DNA of 64,000 nt. Source: Xylanibacter ruminicola. Its GTDB lineage: Bacteria > Bacteroidota > Bacteroidia > Bacteroidales > Bacteroidaceae. Location: the NCBI RefSeq assembly GCF_900107775.1, contig NZ_FNRF01000003.1:620001-684000 (forward strand), written 5' to 3'. This document shows, in pieces, positions 33,944 through 43,138 of this stretch. The translations under genes were made by a program, and so were the position numbers. A model generated the notes under the pieces. It was given only the letters and a program-made list of their open reading frames with translations, was not told the DNA's origin and ran no database searches. How positions within the stretch are numbered: the first letter of the stretch is position 1; the number at the start of each line of letters is the position of its first letter.

Positions 33944-35833
33944 TTATCTTTTTTGTTGGTTCATACGCTGTTTCTGCAGTTCCTCTGCCTGCTTCTGCAT
34001 AGCCTCCAGACGGGCTGCCAGACCAGAAGTCTTCTTCTGAGGATTGTTCTTGTTCTCCTTGTACTTAGCCTCCAGGATGGCGAGCAGTTTCTCGTCGTTG
34101 GTAGTCTTGCGGAGTGTCCACATGATGGCTGCCGAGAAGAACAATGAGATAAAGTAGTAGAAGTTCAGACCTGATGAGTAATCGTTGAACATGAAGAAGA
34201 ACATTACTGGCATCAAGTACATCATCCACTGCATCATCTTCATCTGCTCAGCCTGCTGACCAACCATCTGGTCGCGCTGCTGGCGCATGGTCATATAGCT
34301 GTAAAGCACGTTGGCTACACAGAACAGGATACAGGTAAGCGACAGGTGATCGCCGATACCCCAGATCTGGGTTCCCCATTCGATGATTGGATCGTAAGTA
34401 GAAAGGTCGCTAATCCACAGGAACGACTCGCGACGCAGTTGGATAGCGTTTGGTACGAAGAAGAACATAGCCATCCAGATTGGGAACTGAATCAGCATAG
34501 GCAGACAGCCACCCAGAGGTGATACGCCATACTGTGAGTAAAGCTGCATCATGGCCTGCTGTTTCTTCATCTGATCCTCGGGCTTATCGTACTGTTTGGT
34601 AGCCTCGTCGAGTTTTGGCTTCAGCACACGCATCTTAGCAGATGACATGTAGCTCTTCTTCACCATTGGGAAGGTGATGACCTTCAGCAACAGGGTGATC
34701 AGAATCAGTACGATACCCATTGAGAAGCCCCATGAGGTGAGCCAGTCGAATACGTAGATGGTAAACCAGCGGTTAATCCAGCGTACCAGCCACCAACCCA
34801 GATTTACTAACTGCTCCAGGTCGAGGTCCTTACCGAATGCGCTCTGCTGCTCCACGTCCTTAATCAAACGGAAGTCGTTAGGACCGATATACATCTCGAA
34901 CTCAGTAGCCTTAGCACCTGTCGGGTCGAAGGCTGTCTTCAGTTTGGCGTTAAACTGCTTCAGATAGCCAGAACCTTTCTGCTGGGGAATGCTGGTGAGC
35001 AGTGAATTGGCTGCAAACTCATCCTTAGCAATCAGTGCGGCTGAGAAGAACTGGTTCTTGAAAGCCACCCAGTCCAAAGCTTCATCAATATTTTCGTCAA
35101 TCTTTTCAGATGTCTCGCTCAGATAATCGGTACCGCCATTCTTCTCCTTGTAGGTAACCGAAGTGTAACGGTTCTCGAAGGTAAAGCCCTTCTCCTGCTG
35201 ACGGGCCATATCGGTCCACTCAATGCTCATCTCCTGATAGTTAGGAGCAAACATACCCTGCAGTCCGTTGGCCTTTACATTAAAGTGCAGCATGTAGTCC
35301 TTGCCCAGAACGTAGTTGAATTCGATGCTACCACCATTGCCAGCCTGAGCAGTCATGGTGAGAGTAGAATCGGTAACGTTTGATGGCGTGAAGAACAAAT
35401 CCTTGGTGATGATGTTCTCCGACTTACCAGCCAGCATAAAGTTCATCTGCTGGGTATTCTCGTCGAAGAGTGTTACACCCATACCATCTTCCAGGTTCTC
35501 GAAACCTTTAATCACTGCTTTAGCAAGTGTACCACCTTTTGTGTTGAAGGTCAGCTCAACCTTGTCGTTCTTCAGAACAACGGGCTGGTTCTTACCGTTC
35601 AGTGCGGCATAGAACAATGCTGTTGTGTCACCCTGAGCAGCTGCTGCAGCCTGTGCTTTACGTGCTGCCGCTTCAGCCTTCTGCTTCTTGGCGGCATCCT
35701 GTTGCATCACTGTAGCAATGCTGTCTTGTTTTCTCGCAGCTTCCATTTCCTCCTGCGAAGGCTGGTTGTACCAGCTGAAGCCGATAAGCACCAGCGCAAT
35801 GAGGACGAAGCCGATAATAGTGTCTTTATTCAT
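33944..35833 (-). CDS. yidC: Membrane protein insertase YidC
   Basis: Inserts and folds inner-membrane proteins with or without SecYEG. It has 629 residues with an N-terminal anchor helix (GFVLIALVLIGFSWYN) followed by an Ala/Lys/Gln-rich coil. A large periplasmic beta domain spans ~90-345. The conserved C-terminal five-helix core follows (WGFSMGIVLILITLLLKVITFPMVKKSYMSSAKMRVLKPK...PLGGCLPMLIQFPIWMAMFFF...SGLNFYYFISLFFS). The tail is basic and Gln/Lys-rich, typical for ribosome contact. It is the first gene before the S9 peptidase and is divergent from the DUF3078 gene. Confidence 0.97.
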   Translation of the reverse strand: MNKDTIIGFVLIALVLIGFSWYNQPSQEEMEAARKQDSIATVMQQDAAKKQKAEAAARKAQAAAAAQGDTTALFYAALNGKNQPVVLKNDKVELTFNTKGGTLAKAVIKGFENLEDGMGVTLFDENTQQMNFMLAGKSENIITKDLFFTPSNVTDSTLTMTAQAGNGGSIEFNYVLGKDYMLHFNVKANGLQGMFAPNYQEMSIEWTDMARQQEKGFTFENRYTSVTYKEKNGGTDYLSETSEKIDENIDEALDWVAFKNQFFSAALIAKDEFAANSLLTSIPQQKGSGYLKQFNAKLKTAFDPTGAKATEFEMYIGPNDFRLIKDVEQQSAFGKDLDLEQLVNLGWWLVRWINRWFTIYVFDWLTSWGFSMGIVLILITLLLKVITFPMVKKSYMSSAKMRVLKPKLDEATKQYDKPEDQMKKQQAMMQLYSQYGVSPLGGCLPMLIQFPIWMAMFFFVPNAIQLRRESFLWISDLSTYDPIIEWGTQIWGIGDHLSLTCILFCVANVLYSYMTMRQQRDQMVGQQAEQMKMMQWMMYLMPVMFFFMFNDYSSGLNFYYFISLFFSAAIMWTLRKTTNDEKLLAILEAKYKENKNNPQKKTSGLAARLEAMQKQAEELQKQRMNQQKR

Positions 35834-35942
35834 TTCTATTTTGCTTTTTTATTAATGTACGCGTAAATCAAGGTGCAAAATTACGAAAAAAATGCGAAAA
35901 GAATGCATTCTATAGCCAAAAAATTGTATCTTTGCACCAGAT

Positions 35943-37121
35943 ATGAGAAAAGTTGCATTGTTATTCGCAGCATTTTGGGTGCTTAGCGCCTCTGCTGCTC
36001 AACCAAAAGATACATTAGACGGACGCTATTTTCGTTTGTTCGCACCAGTCACTTTCTACCACAATGTGGCAAACAAATCACTTTCAATCCAGCCCGATTC
36101 GGCTGGTCAGGACCCTGTGGCTGATGCTATCGACGAAGCCTTGTTGCATATTTATCTGAACCGTCCTGATCTGGTGAATACCACCGAGTCGGAACTCCAG
36201 AAAACAGGAAATATTCGTAAGGATGTGGATCAGCCCATTAAGAACCAGGTAAAGCTGGTTGAAAAGGTTGAAAGTCCTGTTATCGATACCCCCGACGATG
36301 TGCCTACTACCATTCTGGTTCAGAAGCCTGATTTCTGGACAAAGAAAGGTGATGGCTATCTGCAGTTTATGCAGAACTATGTAAGTGGTAACTGGTATAA
36401 GGGTGGTGAAAGTAACTACTCGATGGTGGGTTCGCTGACCTTAGAGGCCAACTACGATAACCGTAACAAATGGAAGTGGGATAATAAGTTGGAGATGAAA
36501 CTAGGTTTCCTGCGTTCACGTACAGACTCGATTCATAAGTTCAAGTCGAATGAGGACCTGATTCGTCTCACCAGTAAGGTCGGCTTGCAGGCTGCCAAGA
36601 ATTGGTACTATACCTTGCAGGTTCTGGCTTATAGCCAGTTTACACAGGGTTTGAAGTCAAACGATCGTAATGTCTATTCCGATTTTATGTCGCCATTCAA
36701 CCTCAACTTCGGTCTTGGTATGGATTACAAACTGGCTACCAAGGATAAGAAATGGTCGGGTACCGTCAACCTGTCGCCATTGGCTATCAACTATCGCTAT
36801 GTGGATCGCTTGTCGCTGGCCACCGACAATGGTTTGAAGGAAGGTAAGCACTCGTTGGTTGATTTCGGTTCGCAGCTCACTGCTGATGTAAGCTGGAAAA
36901 TAAACGATGTGATTACATGGAAGTCGCGCCTCTATGCATTCACATCGTATAAGCGTACAGAGATTGAGTGGGAAAACACTTTTGCTCTGCGAGTATCAAA
37001 ATATATCTCAGCTAACCTGTTCCTCTTCCCTCGCTTCGACGATACAGGTAAGAAGGATGATGACCTGGGCTACCTGCAGTTCAAAGAGTATAGCTCGGTT
37101 GGCTTTTCTTACGCCTTTTAA
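35943..37121 (+). CDS. DUF3078 family outer-membrane protein
   Basis: A 392-residue exported protein: signal peptide 1-18 (ASA-A), a linker region to ~135, then a beta-barrel-like domain. The family hallmark FMQNYVSGNWYKGGESNYSMVGSLTLEANYDNRNKWKWDNKLE is clear, followed by strand pairs and a C-terminal aromatic (GFSYAF). The role of DUF3078 is not known to me. A -7 box TATCTTTG lies at 35927-35934, leaving a very short untranslated leader. It ends overlapping the convergent DUF1573 gene by 4 bp. Confidence 0.88.
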   Translation: MRKVALLFAAFWVLSASAAQPKDTLDGRYFRLFAPVTFYHNVANKSLSIQPDSAGQDPVADAIDEALLHIYLNRPDLVNTTESELQKTGNIRKDVDQPIKNQVKLVEKVESPVIDTPDDVPTTILVQKPDFWTKKGDGYLQFMQNYVSGNWYKGGESNYSMVGSLTLEANYDNRNKWKWDNKLEMKLGFLRSRTDSIHKFKSNEDLIRLTSKVGLQAAKNWYYTLQVLAYSQFTQGLKSNDRNVYSDFMSPFNLNFGLGMDYKLATKDKKWSGTVNLSPLAINYRYVDRLSLATDNGLKEGKHSLVDFGSQLTADVSWKINDVITWKSRLYAFTSYKRTEIEWENTFALRVSKYISANLFLFPRFDDTGKKDDDLGYLQFKEYSSVGFSYAF

Positions 37122-37504
37122 TTCTCTGTCATCTCGCCTTCAATATAGAGGCGAGTCATCTCTACCACGCCATTGGTTCGGATAGTGATCGACTTTTTGA
37201 AATGGCCGGGGAACTTGCCTGCGCCGTTATAGGTTACTTTAATCGCGCCTTTCTCGCCTGGCTTGATAGGAGCCTTGGTGTACTCGGGTACGGTGCAGCC
37301 ACAACTGGCCACTGCCTGATTGATAACCAATGGCTGCTCGCCTACGTTGGTATAGGTGAAGGTGTAAGTAACAACAGGACTTTTCTCAGAGAAACTACCG
37401 AAATCATGTGTCAGTTTATCGAACTTGATTTCAGCAGGTTTCTGTGCTAATGCGGCTGTTAATCCGCAAACCAGCATCAATGCTATAAATGCAATCTTTT
37501 TCAT
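37118..37504 (-). CDS. DUF1573 family periplasmic protein
   Basis: A 128-residue exported protein. After a signal peptide (ALA-Q at ~20) comes one immunoglobulin-like DUF1573 domain: FDKLTHDFGSFSEKSPVVTYTFTYTNVGEQPLVINQAVASCGCTVPEY, then IKPGEKGAIKVTYNGAGKFPGHFKKSITIRTN. The CGC motif is conserved in the family and may bind a metal or form a disulfide. Function is unknown. The minus-strand sequence TAACTTTG (37542-37535) is a likely -7 box. Confidence 0.9.
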   Translation of the reverse strand: MKKIAFIALMLVCGLTAALAQKPAEIKFDKLTHDFGSFSEKSPVVTYTFTYTNVGEQPLVINQAVASCGCTVPEYTKAPIKPGEKGAIKVTYNGAGKFPGHFKKSITIRTNGVVEMTRLYIEGEMTEN

Positions 37505-37583
37505 CTTTTTGTCGTTTAAATGATTAAATCAGTGCAAAGTTACTATAAAAATATGAATTAATGACGAAGAATTAAGAAATATG

Positions 37584-37615
37584 TTTGTCTATTATCAATT
37601 TTTTATGTAATTTTG
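37584..37615 (+). promoter_or_regulatory. aspS promoter
   Basis: -33 TTTG (37584-37587), 20 bp, -7 TAATTTTG (37608-37615), full consensus, 29 bp before the aspS ATG. Confidence 0.8.
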
Positions 37616-37644
37616 CACCTTAAATGAATAAATAGCAATTAAAT

Positions 37645-39405
37645 ATGTACAGAAGTAAGACTTGTGGAGAGCTTAGGCTCCAGGATGCCGGTAGTGTTGT
37701 AACACTGGCCGGATGGGTACAGCGAAGTCGTAAGATGGGTGGTATGACCTTCGTTGATCTTCGCGATCGTTATGGCTTGACTCAGCTTGTTTTCAACGAG
37801 GCTGACGATGCTGAACTGTGCGAGCGTGCCAACAAACTTGGTCGTGAATTTTGTATTCAGATTAAGGGTGAGGTAAGCGAGCGCCAGAGTAAGAATCCCA
37901 AGATGCCAACTGGTGATATTGAGATTCTGGTAAAGGAACTGAACGTGCTGAGCGAGAGTCTCACACCTCCATTTACCATCGAGGACAATACCGACGGTGG
38001 TGATGATATCCGTATGAAGTATCGCTATCTTGATCTGCGCCGTGCTGCTGTTCGTAAAAATCTCGAACTGCGTCACCGCATGACCATCCTGATTCGTAAC
38101 TTCCTCGATGCTCAGAACTTTATCGAGGTAGAGACCCCAATCCTGATTGGTTCTACACCTGAGGGTGCTCGCGACTTCGTGGTTCCTTCACGTATGAACC
38201 CAGGTCAGTTCTATGCCCTGCCACAGTCACCACAGACCCTGAAGCAGTTGCTGATGGTATCAGGTTTCGACCGTTACTTCCAGATTGCCAAGTGCTTCCG
38301 TGATGAAGACCTGCGCGCCGACCGTCAGCCTGAGTTTACTCAGATCGACTGTGAGATGTCGTTCGTTGATCAGGAGGATGTACTCCAGATTTTCGAGGAT
38401 CTCGCTCGTCATCTGTTCAAGGAGGTTCGTGGTATCGAACTGCCTGCACTCCAGCGTATGACATGGCACGAGGCTATGCGTCGCTTCGGTAGCGATAAGC
38501 CAGATTTGCGTTTCGGCATGGAGTTTGTTGAGCTGATGGATCAGCTCAAGGGTACAGGTACCTTCCCTGTATTCAATGAGGCAACTTATATCGGTGGTAT
38601 CTGCGTGCCTGGCTGTGCTAACTATTCTCGTAAGCAGCTCGATGAGCTCACCGAGTTTGTAAAGCGCCCTCAGGTAGGTGCAAAGGGTTTGGTTTATGTT
38701 AAGTTCAACGAGGATGGTACTGTTAAGTCGTCTATCGATAAGTTCTATACTCCTGAGGTTTGGGCTCAGGTTAAGGAGGCATGTGGTGCCAAGGATGGCG
38801 ACCTTGTACTGATTCTCAGTGGCGACAATGCCAACAAGACCCGTGTACAGCTTTGCACACTCCGTCTGGAGATGGGCGACCGTCTCGGACTGCGCGATAA
38901 GGATAAGTTCGTATGCTTGTGGATTGTCGACTTCCCACTCTTTGAGTGGAGCGATGAGGAGCAGCGCCTGATGGCTACTCACCACCCATTCACGATGCCT
39001 AACCCCGACGATATTCCTCTGTTGGATACCGATCCTGCTAAGGTCCGTGCCGTAGCTTACGACTTTGTTTGCAATGGTGTCGAAGTCGGTGGTGGTTCAC
39101 TGCGTATCCACGATGGCAAGCAGCAGGAAAAGATGTTCCAGATTCTGGGCTTCACTCCCGAGCGTGCTATGGCTCAGTTCGGATTCCTTATCAATGCCTT
39201 TAAGTACGGAGCACCTCCTCACGCAGGTCTGGCCTTCGGTCTCGATCGTTTCGTCAGCCTCATGGCTGGCCTCGACAGCATCCGTGATTGTATCGCATTC
39301 CCCAAGAATAACAGCGGTCGCGACGTGATGCTCGATGCCCCAGGTGAGTTGGATCAGAAACAACTTGACGAACTGAACCTGATGGTTGACCTACATCAAG
39401 AATAA
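37645..39405 (+). CDS. aspS: Aspartyl-tRNA synthetase
   Basis: Charges tRNA-Asp. The N-terminal OB-fold anticodon-binding domain is at ~15-105 ([33 protein letters not shown]). The class II catalytic core carries motif 2, [18 protein letters not shown], and motif 3, [15 protein letters not shown]. The GAD-type bacterial insertion domain lies between them (~280-410). At 586 residues it is a typical bacterial-type enzyme. It has its own strong promoter. Confidence 0.98.
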   Translation: MYRSKTCGELRLQDAGSVVTLAGWVQRSRKMGGMTFVDLRDRYGLTQLVFNEADDAELCERANKLGREFCIQIKGEVSERQSKNPKMPTGDIEILVKELNVLSESLTPPFTIEDNTDGGDDIRMKYRYLDLRRAAVRKNLELRHRMTILIRNFLDAQNFIEVETPILIGSTPEGARDFVVPSRMNPGQFYALPQSPQTLKQLLMVSGFDRYFQIAKCFRDEDLRADRQPEFTQIDCEMSFVDQEDVLQIFEDLARHLFKEVRGIELPALQRMTWHEAMRRFGSDKPDLRFGMEFVELMDQLKGTGTFPVFNEATYIGGICVPGCANYSRKQLDELTEFVKRPQVGAKGLVYVKFNEDGTVKSSIDKFYTPEVWAQVKEACGAKDGDLVLILSGDNANKTRVQLCTLRLEMGDRLGLRDKDKFVCLWIVDFPLFEWSDEEQRLMATHHPFTMPNPDDIPLLDTDPAKVRAVAYDFVCNGVEVGGGSLRIHDGKQQEKMFQILGFTPERAMAQFGFLINAFKYGAPPHAGLAFGLDRFVSLMAGLDSIRDCIAFPKNNSGRDVMLDAPGELDQKQLDELNLMVDLHQE

Positions 39406-39525
39406 TTTACATTCTGCTAAAAAAGCCTAAAAATCAGCAAGTTGTCCGGAATAAAAGCGGTATTTTTGCATTCGAAAATTAACAGAAGTATAACACTTCA
39501 AATAGAGTATTAATTTTTTAGAACT

Positions 39526-39834
39526 ATGGCAGAAAAGAAAGCAACAGCAAAGAAGGCTACTGAGACAAAGGCAGCCGCAGCTAAAAAGACAACCGTAAAG
39601 AAGGCCGCAGCTCCTAAGGCAGCTGCAAAGGCAGTTCTCGCAATCAACGCTGAGAATGTAGGTTTCAAGGCAGGTGATGTATATCAGGCACTTGCAGCAG
39701 CAGGTAAGGCTCTCACTGTAAAGGAGATTGCTAAGGCTGCAAAGATTTCTGAGGAGGAGACTCTTCTCGGTTTGGGTTGGCTCTTCAAGGAGGGCAAGCT
39801 CGCTAATGATGGTGAAAAAGTTACATTGGCTTAA
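39526..39834 (+). CDS. Winged-helix protein with histone H1-like Lys/Ala tail
   Basis: A 102-residue protein. Residues 1-40 are almost only Lys, Ala and Thr (KKATAKKATETKAAAAKKTTVKKAAAPKAAAKA), like the tail of histone H1 or bacterial H1 analogues. Residues ~45-102 are a winged-helix domain (GDVYQALAAAGKALTVKEIAKAAKISEEETLLGLGWLFKEGKLANDGEKVTLA), of the family annotated as winged helix-turn-helix DUF2582. The combination suggests a small, abundant DNA-binding or nucleoid-associated protein; this is inference. A -7-like TATTTTTG lies at 39461-39468 and a strong terminator follows (39854-39887), so it is a single-gene unit. Confidence 0.82.
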   Translation: MAEKKATAKKATETKAAAAKKTTVKKAAAPKAAAKAVLAINAENVGFKAGDVYQALAAAGKALTVKEIAKAAKISEEETLLGLGWLFKEGKLANDGEKVTLA

Positions 39835-39853
39835 GCCTTTTAACGAATGATAG

Positions 39854-39887
39854 AAAAAGGTCGGTAATCGCTTTTACCGGCCTTTTT
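39854..39887 (+). terminator. Intrinsic terminator after the H1-like gene
   Basis: AAAAAGGTCGGTAA (39854-39867) pairs with TTACCGGCCTTTTT (39874-39887), with one U-G pair and a 6-nt loop, followed by a T. Confidence 0.88.
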
Positions 39888-39899
39888 TAAGCGAATATA

Positions 39900-40181
39900 A
39901 TGACATACGATCAGCAGATATTAAGTATACTTACCAGTGTGGGTGATAAGGGCATCAGCGTTATGCAGGTGTCCAAGCATGTGTATAATATGAATTTGAG
40001 TTTTTTCTACACACCCGATCTCAATGAAATCCGTGCATATGTGCAGCAGTATCTGCTTAAGAATTCCAAGTCGCCTCAGTCGCTCATCGAGTCCACAGGT
40101 CGTCGTGGGTATTACCGTTTAAATACCCAGAACAACCCCGATGCTCGTCAGCTGATGTTGGAATTCGGTAGCTCTTTGTAA
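39900..40181 (+). CDS. Small conserved winged-helix-like protein
   Basis: A 93-residue protein starting MTYDQQILSILTSVGDKGIS. It is mostly helical with a GRRGYYRLN turn near the C-terminus, which reads like the wing of a winged helix. I recognise similar short hypothetical proteins in Bacteroidota but know no function. It starts 12 bp after the terminator of the H1-like gene. Its 3' end overlaps the convergent glycosyltransferase gene by 34 bp. Confidence 0.65.
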   Translation: MTYDQQILSILTSVGDKGISVMQVSKHVYNMNLSFFYTPDLNEIRAYVQQYLLKNSKSPQSLIESTGRRGYYRLNTQNNPDARQLMLEFGSSL

Positions 40182-41290
40182 ACCGTTTCGTAAAGTTTTA
40201 GCAGTTGCTCCGCGGTTTTACGCCATGAGAACATTTCTGCTCTTTTTAGTCCAATCTCTTTTTGTGCCTCATAGTAGGCTTCGTCGTATTCCAGACGTAA
40301 CATCTGTGCGGCAATCTCATCAGGATTCTCTGGGTTGATGAGGATAGCCTCGCTGCCACCAATCTCTGGCATCGACGAGGTGTTCGAAGTAATCACGGGT
40401 GTACCGCAGGCCATCGCCTCAAGGAGTGGAATACCAAAGCTCTCTCTGAGCGAGGTGTACAGAAAGGCAAAGGCGCTGTTATAGATGTATGGCAGATCGC
40501 TGTTTACGATATAACCTGGCATCACGATATGCGGTCTGATGTTCTCAATGTTGTTTCGTTCAATAATGCCATTCAGGTAGGTCTGGTCTAAATCTGCCAT
40601 CAGTAACTTGCGTCTTACGGTCGATTCCTTCAGGTATTTCGAATAAGCTATCAGTGTACGCTCTGTATTCTTCTTGGGGTCGGTGTTACCTAGGAAGAAG
40701 AAATAGCCGGGCTTTTCGATATACGATTGGTAGATATCTGCCACATCCCTTAAAGGTTTGAACCATTCGTTATAGCCATTATAAATCATCGCCATCCGCT
40801 CTTCGGGGATGTGCAGTTTGTTAATGATATTCTGTTTCTCAAAGTTCGACACTGTGATGATACGGCGACATTTCTGCAGAATCTTTGGTACTACCTTGCG
40901 TCGGTACAGCCAGCCTAGGTTCTGGTAGACAGACTTGTTGTTCTTGTCTCTTGGTTCTAAGAAGATAATGTCGTGCAGCGTCAGTATCAATGGTACGTCG
41001 CAGAATATCGGCGCTGTATTACTGGTGCAGTGCAGGATGTCAAGATGGTATTTCTTTACAGCCCTCGGAAGGGTTATTTGTTCCCAAACAGGATAAAAGC
41101 TTTCGCCGATAACGATGATGTGTACGTTTTTGGTATCCTTCAGGCATTGGTCAATACCAGGTGCCACAAACACAAAGTACTCGTTCTGCGTGTCTATCTG
41201 CTGTAGCTCTTTAATCTCTTGCAGAACCACGTAGTCCATACCGTGCTTGTTACGGCGGAACACCCTTTGCGCTTCGATACCTATTCTCAT
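40148..41290 (-). CDS. Family 4-type glycosyltransferase (GT-B)
   Basis: A 380-residue glycosyltransferase. The reading frame is open for 30 more codons upstream, but [21 protein letters not shown] is the natural start and overlaps the preceding acetyltransferase stop by 4 bp (ATGA). C-terminal donor-site motifs are [42 protein letters not shown] (intact E-x7-E) and the [17 protein letters not shown] block. It probably adds one sugar to a surface polysaccharide or glycolipid. Donor and acceptor are not readable. It is the last gene of a three-gene minus-strand operon (GT 41840, acetyltransferase 41287, GT 40148). Confidence 0.9.
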   Translation of the reverse strand: MRIGIEAQRVFRRNKHGMDYVVLQEIKELQQIDTQNEYFVFVAPGIDQCLKDTKNVHIIVIGESFYPVWEQITLPRAVKKYHLDILHCTSNTAPIFCDVPLILTLHDIIFLEPRDKNNKSVYQNLGWLYRRKVVPKILQKCRRIITVSNFEKQNIINKLHIPEERMAMIYNGYNEWFKPLRDVADIYQSYIEKPGYFFFLGNTDPKKNTERTLIAYSKYLKESTVRRKLLMADLDQTYLNGIIERNNIENIRPHIVMPGYIVNSDLPYIYNSAFAFLYTSLRESFGIPLLEAMACGTPVITSNTSSMPEIGGSEAILINPENPDEIAAQMLRLEYDEAYYEAQKEIGLKRAEMFSWRKTAEQLLKLYETVYKELPNSNIS

Positions 41291-41880
41291 ATTTGCTTGA
41301 TAACTTTTGCAGGTACCCCTGCTACAAGCGAGTGGGGTGGTACATCCTTGGTTACTACTGCACCTGCTGCCACTACGCAATGGTTACCTATTGTTACACC
41401 AGGCAGTATCACGGCGTTCGCTCCAATCCATACGTCATCCTCGATGGTTACGGCATTGGTGCTTACACCTTGCTCGTCTATCCGTTTGTTGGTGTCATCA
41501 AAATTGTGGTTCAGTGCCGTTACGGTAATGCCTTGCGCTAAGTTTACATGGTGACCAATCTTTACCGGCCCGATAATCGTATTGTGCAGACCTATTCTGG
41601 TGTAATCGCCAATCAGCACATCACCCACGGCATTGTTGATGCAGGCAAACGATTCTACCACCGAGTAATCTCCAAGTGAGAATTTACGGTAGGGTGGCGT
41701 GTCCATCCTGGCCGAATGGTGAATCACCGAGTGCTTACCGCGGTTCTGGTATAATGGAGCCAATAATCTTATGAACCAGCGTGGTCTTGTCTGCACCTGG
41801 TTCATAATCACCCAGTCAATCAGCTTTTTAAGCTTGGGACTATTTTTTAAATTTGCTCTTACGGTTTCGTTGTCCATCAC
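41287..41880 (-). CDS. Hexapeptide-repeat acyltransferase (WcaF-like)
   Basis: A 197-residue left-handed beta-helix acetyltransferase. Hexapeptide repeats run from ~80 to 185: [39 protein letters not shown] (active-site His), [52 protein letters not shown]. It would transfer acetyl from acetyl-CoA to a sugar in the surface glycan. The first 40 residues overlap the end of the upstream glycosyltransferase by 41 bp, and the stop overlaps the next glycosyltransferase by 4 bp, so the three genes are tightly coupled. A second Met at residue 2 is equally possible as start. Confidence 0.92.
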   Translation of the reverse strand: MMDNETVRANLKNSPKLKKLIDWVIMNQVQTRPRWFIRLLAPLYQNRGKHSVIHHSARMDTPPYRKFSLGDYSVVESFACINNAVGDVLIGDYTRIGLHNTIIGPVKIGHHVNLAQGITVTALNHNFDDTNKRIDEQGVSTNAVTIEDDVWIGANAVILPGVTIGNHCVVAAGAVVTKDVPPHSLVAGVPAKVIKQI

Positions 41881-43045
41881 TTTCTATCAGCGTCTTCCAT
41901 TGCTCAGCAATCACGTTCGCATTGAAACGTTGCGATATCATAATTGCCTCGTTCGATTTTAACTGCCAATCCATGTAAGTGGCTTCCTCCAGTCGTTTGG
42001 CCAGATCATCCACATCACCATTCTTAAAGTACATGCCGAAATCGCCCAGAATTTCTTTACTCGATGGCAGGTCCGACGAAATTACGGGTAGTCCATGTGC
42101 CATAGCCTGTACCAGTACCAGTCCGAAGTCTTTCCATCTCGAACTCGATACATAGATGCTGGCCTGCGAGTAGAACATCTGGATGTTCTCGGTAAATGGG
42201 TGTATCTTTATTCTTTTCGTCAGATAGCGATTCTCTATCATCTTGTTCAGTGCTTCCTTCTCTGGTCCGTCTCCTACAATATCCAGATACCAGTCGGAAT
42301 TGCGCTGGGCAAACTTGTCGAAAGCTTTTATCAGCAGGTCAAATCCCTTATGTTTTGGGGTTAATCTTCCTACAGCTAAGAATCGCTTATTCTTTCCAGT
42401 CGACGGAGCGCCTGGTTTGAGTGTTAGTGGATTTGGAATCACAAATGGTGAGAATCCGTAGGCATGATAGTACATCTCCGAATCCTGCAGATACAGCAGC
42501 ACGGTTTCGTCCAACTTCTGTAACTGTCGGCCGTAGTGGTATTTTAACTCAGTACCCAAGTAAGGTGATGCCTCTCTCAGGAAAGCATTAAACGAGTTGT
42601 ATATCCAGCCGATGGCTTTCACACCACCCAAGTCTCTCTTGATGGTGGCCAATCGCATAGAGAGATACGAGTTGACGGCAATAATCGTGTCGAAATCGCC
42701 TTCTTTCAACACCTTCACCACTGCCTCGCGTTTTTCTCTCGAGAAAGAACTGTGAGCATACAAATCCGAAGTCAAGGCTGTTTTAGGCAGAAGATTTTTA
42801 TACAGATAGCTATAGATATTATACGACATACGTTTCCATTTGCCTAGTTCAGGAAAGTGTGTAAACACCACCTTCACGGGATAGTCTTTCAAACTATACA
42901 TCGATAAGTCTTGTTGCTTTGGATCCTCAAAACTTACGATGGTTACATCATAATATTTAGTCAGCTCCTCTGCAATCACGGCAGTCACTCTCTGCATGCC
43001 GCCCGACTTAAAAATACTATCTGTTATAAAGCAAATTCTCTTCAT
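41840..43045 (-). CDS. Family 4-type glycosyltransferase lacking the E-x7-E glutamates
   Basis: A 401-residue GT-B protein. ATG 43045 ([20 protein letters not shown]) is chosen over a longer frame because it aligns with its paralogue at 44275-45453 and fits the promoter at 43075-43106. It has INPLTL-type [35 protein letters not shown] and [22 protein letters not shown]. The donor-binding motif reads [22 protein letters not shown]; both Glu of the usual E-x7-E are replaced (Lys and Gln), whereas the paralogue has WEGFGLVLVEAMA. Activity may be reduced or altered, or the protein may be a partner subunit. It is the first gene of the minus-strand operon. Confidence 0.9.
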   Translation of the reverse strand: MKRICFITDSIFKSGGMQRVTAVIAEELTKYYDVTIVSFEDPKQQDLSMYSLKDYPVKVVFTHFPELGKWKRMSYNIYSYLYKNLLPKTALTSDLYAHSSFSREKREAVVKVLKEGDFDTIIAVNSYLSMRLATIKRDLGGVKAIGWIYNSFNAFLREASPYLGTELKYHYGRQLQKLDETVLLYLQDSEMYYHAYGFSPFVIPNPLTLKPGAPSTGKNKRFLAVGRLTPKHKGFDLLIKAFDKFAQRNSDWYLDIVGDGPEKEALNKMIENRYLTKRIKIHPFTENIQMFYSQASIYVSSSRWKDFGLVLVQAMAHGLPVISSDLPSSKEILGDFGMYFKNGDVDDLAKRLEEATYMDWQLKSNEAIMISQRFNANVIAEQWKTLIESDGQRNRKSKFKK

Positions 43046-43074
43046 ACATGTATAATCAGCCAAATTATCGTTGA

Positions 43075-43106
43075 CAAAAGTACAAATATTTTTGGATTTT
43101 TCCAAA
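43075..43106 (-). promoter_or_regulatory. Promoter of the minus-strand glycosyltransferase operon
   Basis: -33 TTTG (43106-43103), 20 bp, -7 TACTTTTG (43082-43075), full consensus. It overlaps the divergent promoter at 43091-43122. Confidence 0.8.
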
Positions 43107-43122
43107 TTTTATGCTAAATTTG
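43091..43122 (+). promoter_or_regulatory. Promoter of the plus-strand glycosyltransferase
   Basis: -33 TTTG (43091-43094), 20 bp, -7 TAAATTTG (43115-43122), full consensus, 16 bp before the ATG at 43139. Its -33 element lies inside the spacer of the divergent minus-strand promoter. Confidence 0.8.
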
Positions 43123-43138
43123 CAGCAAAAATATTATT

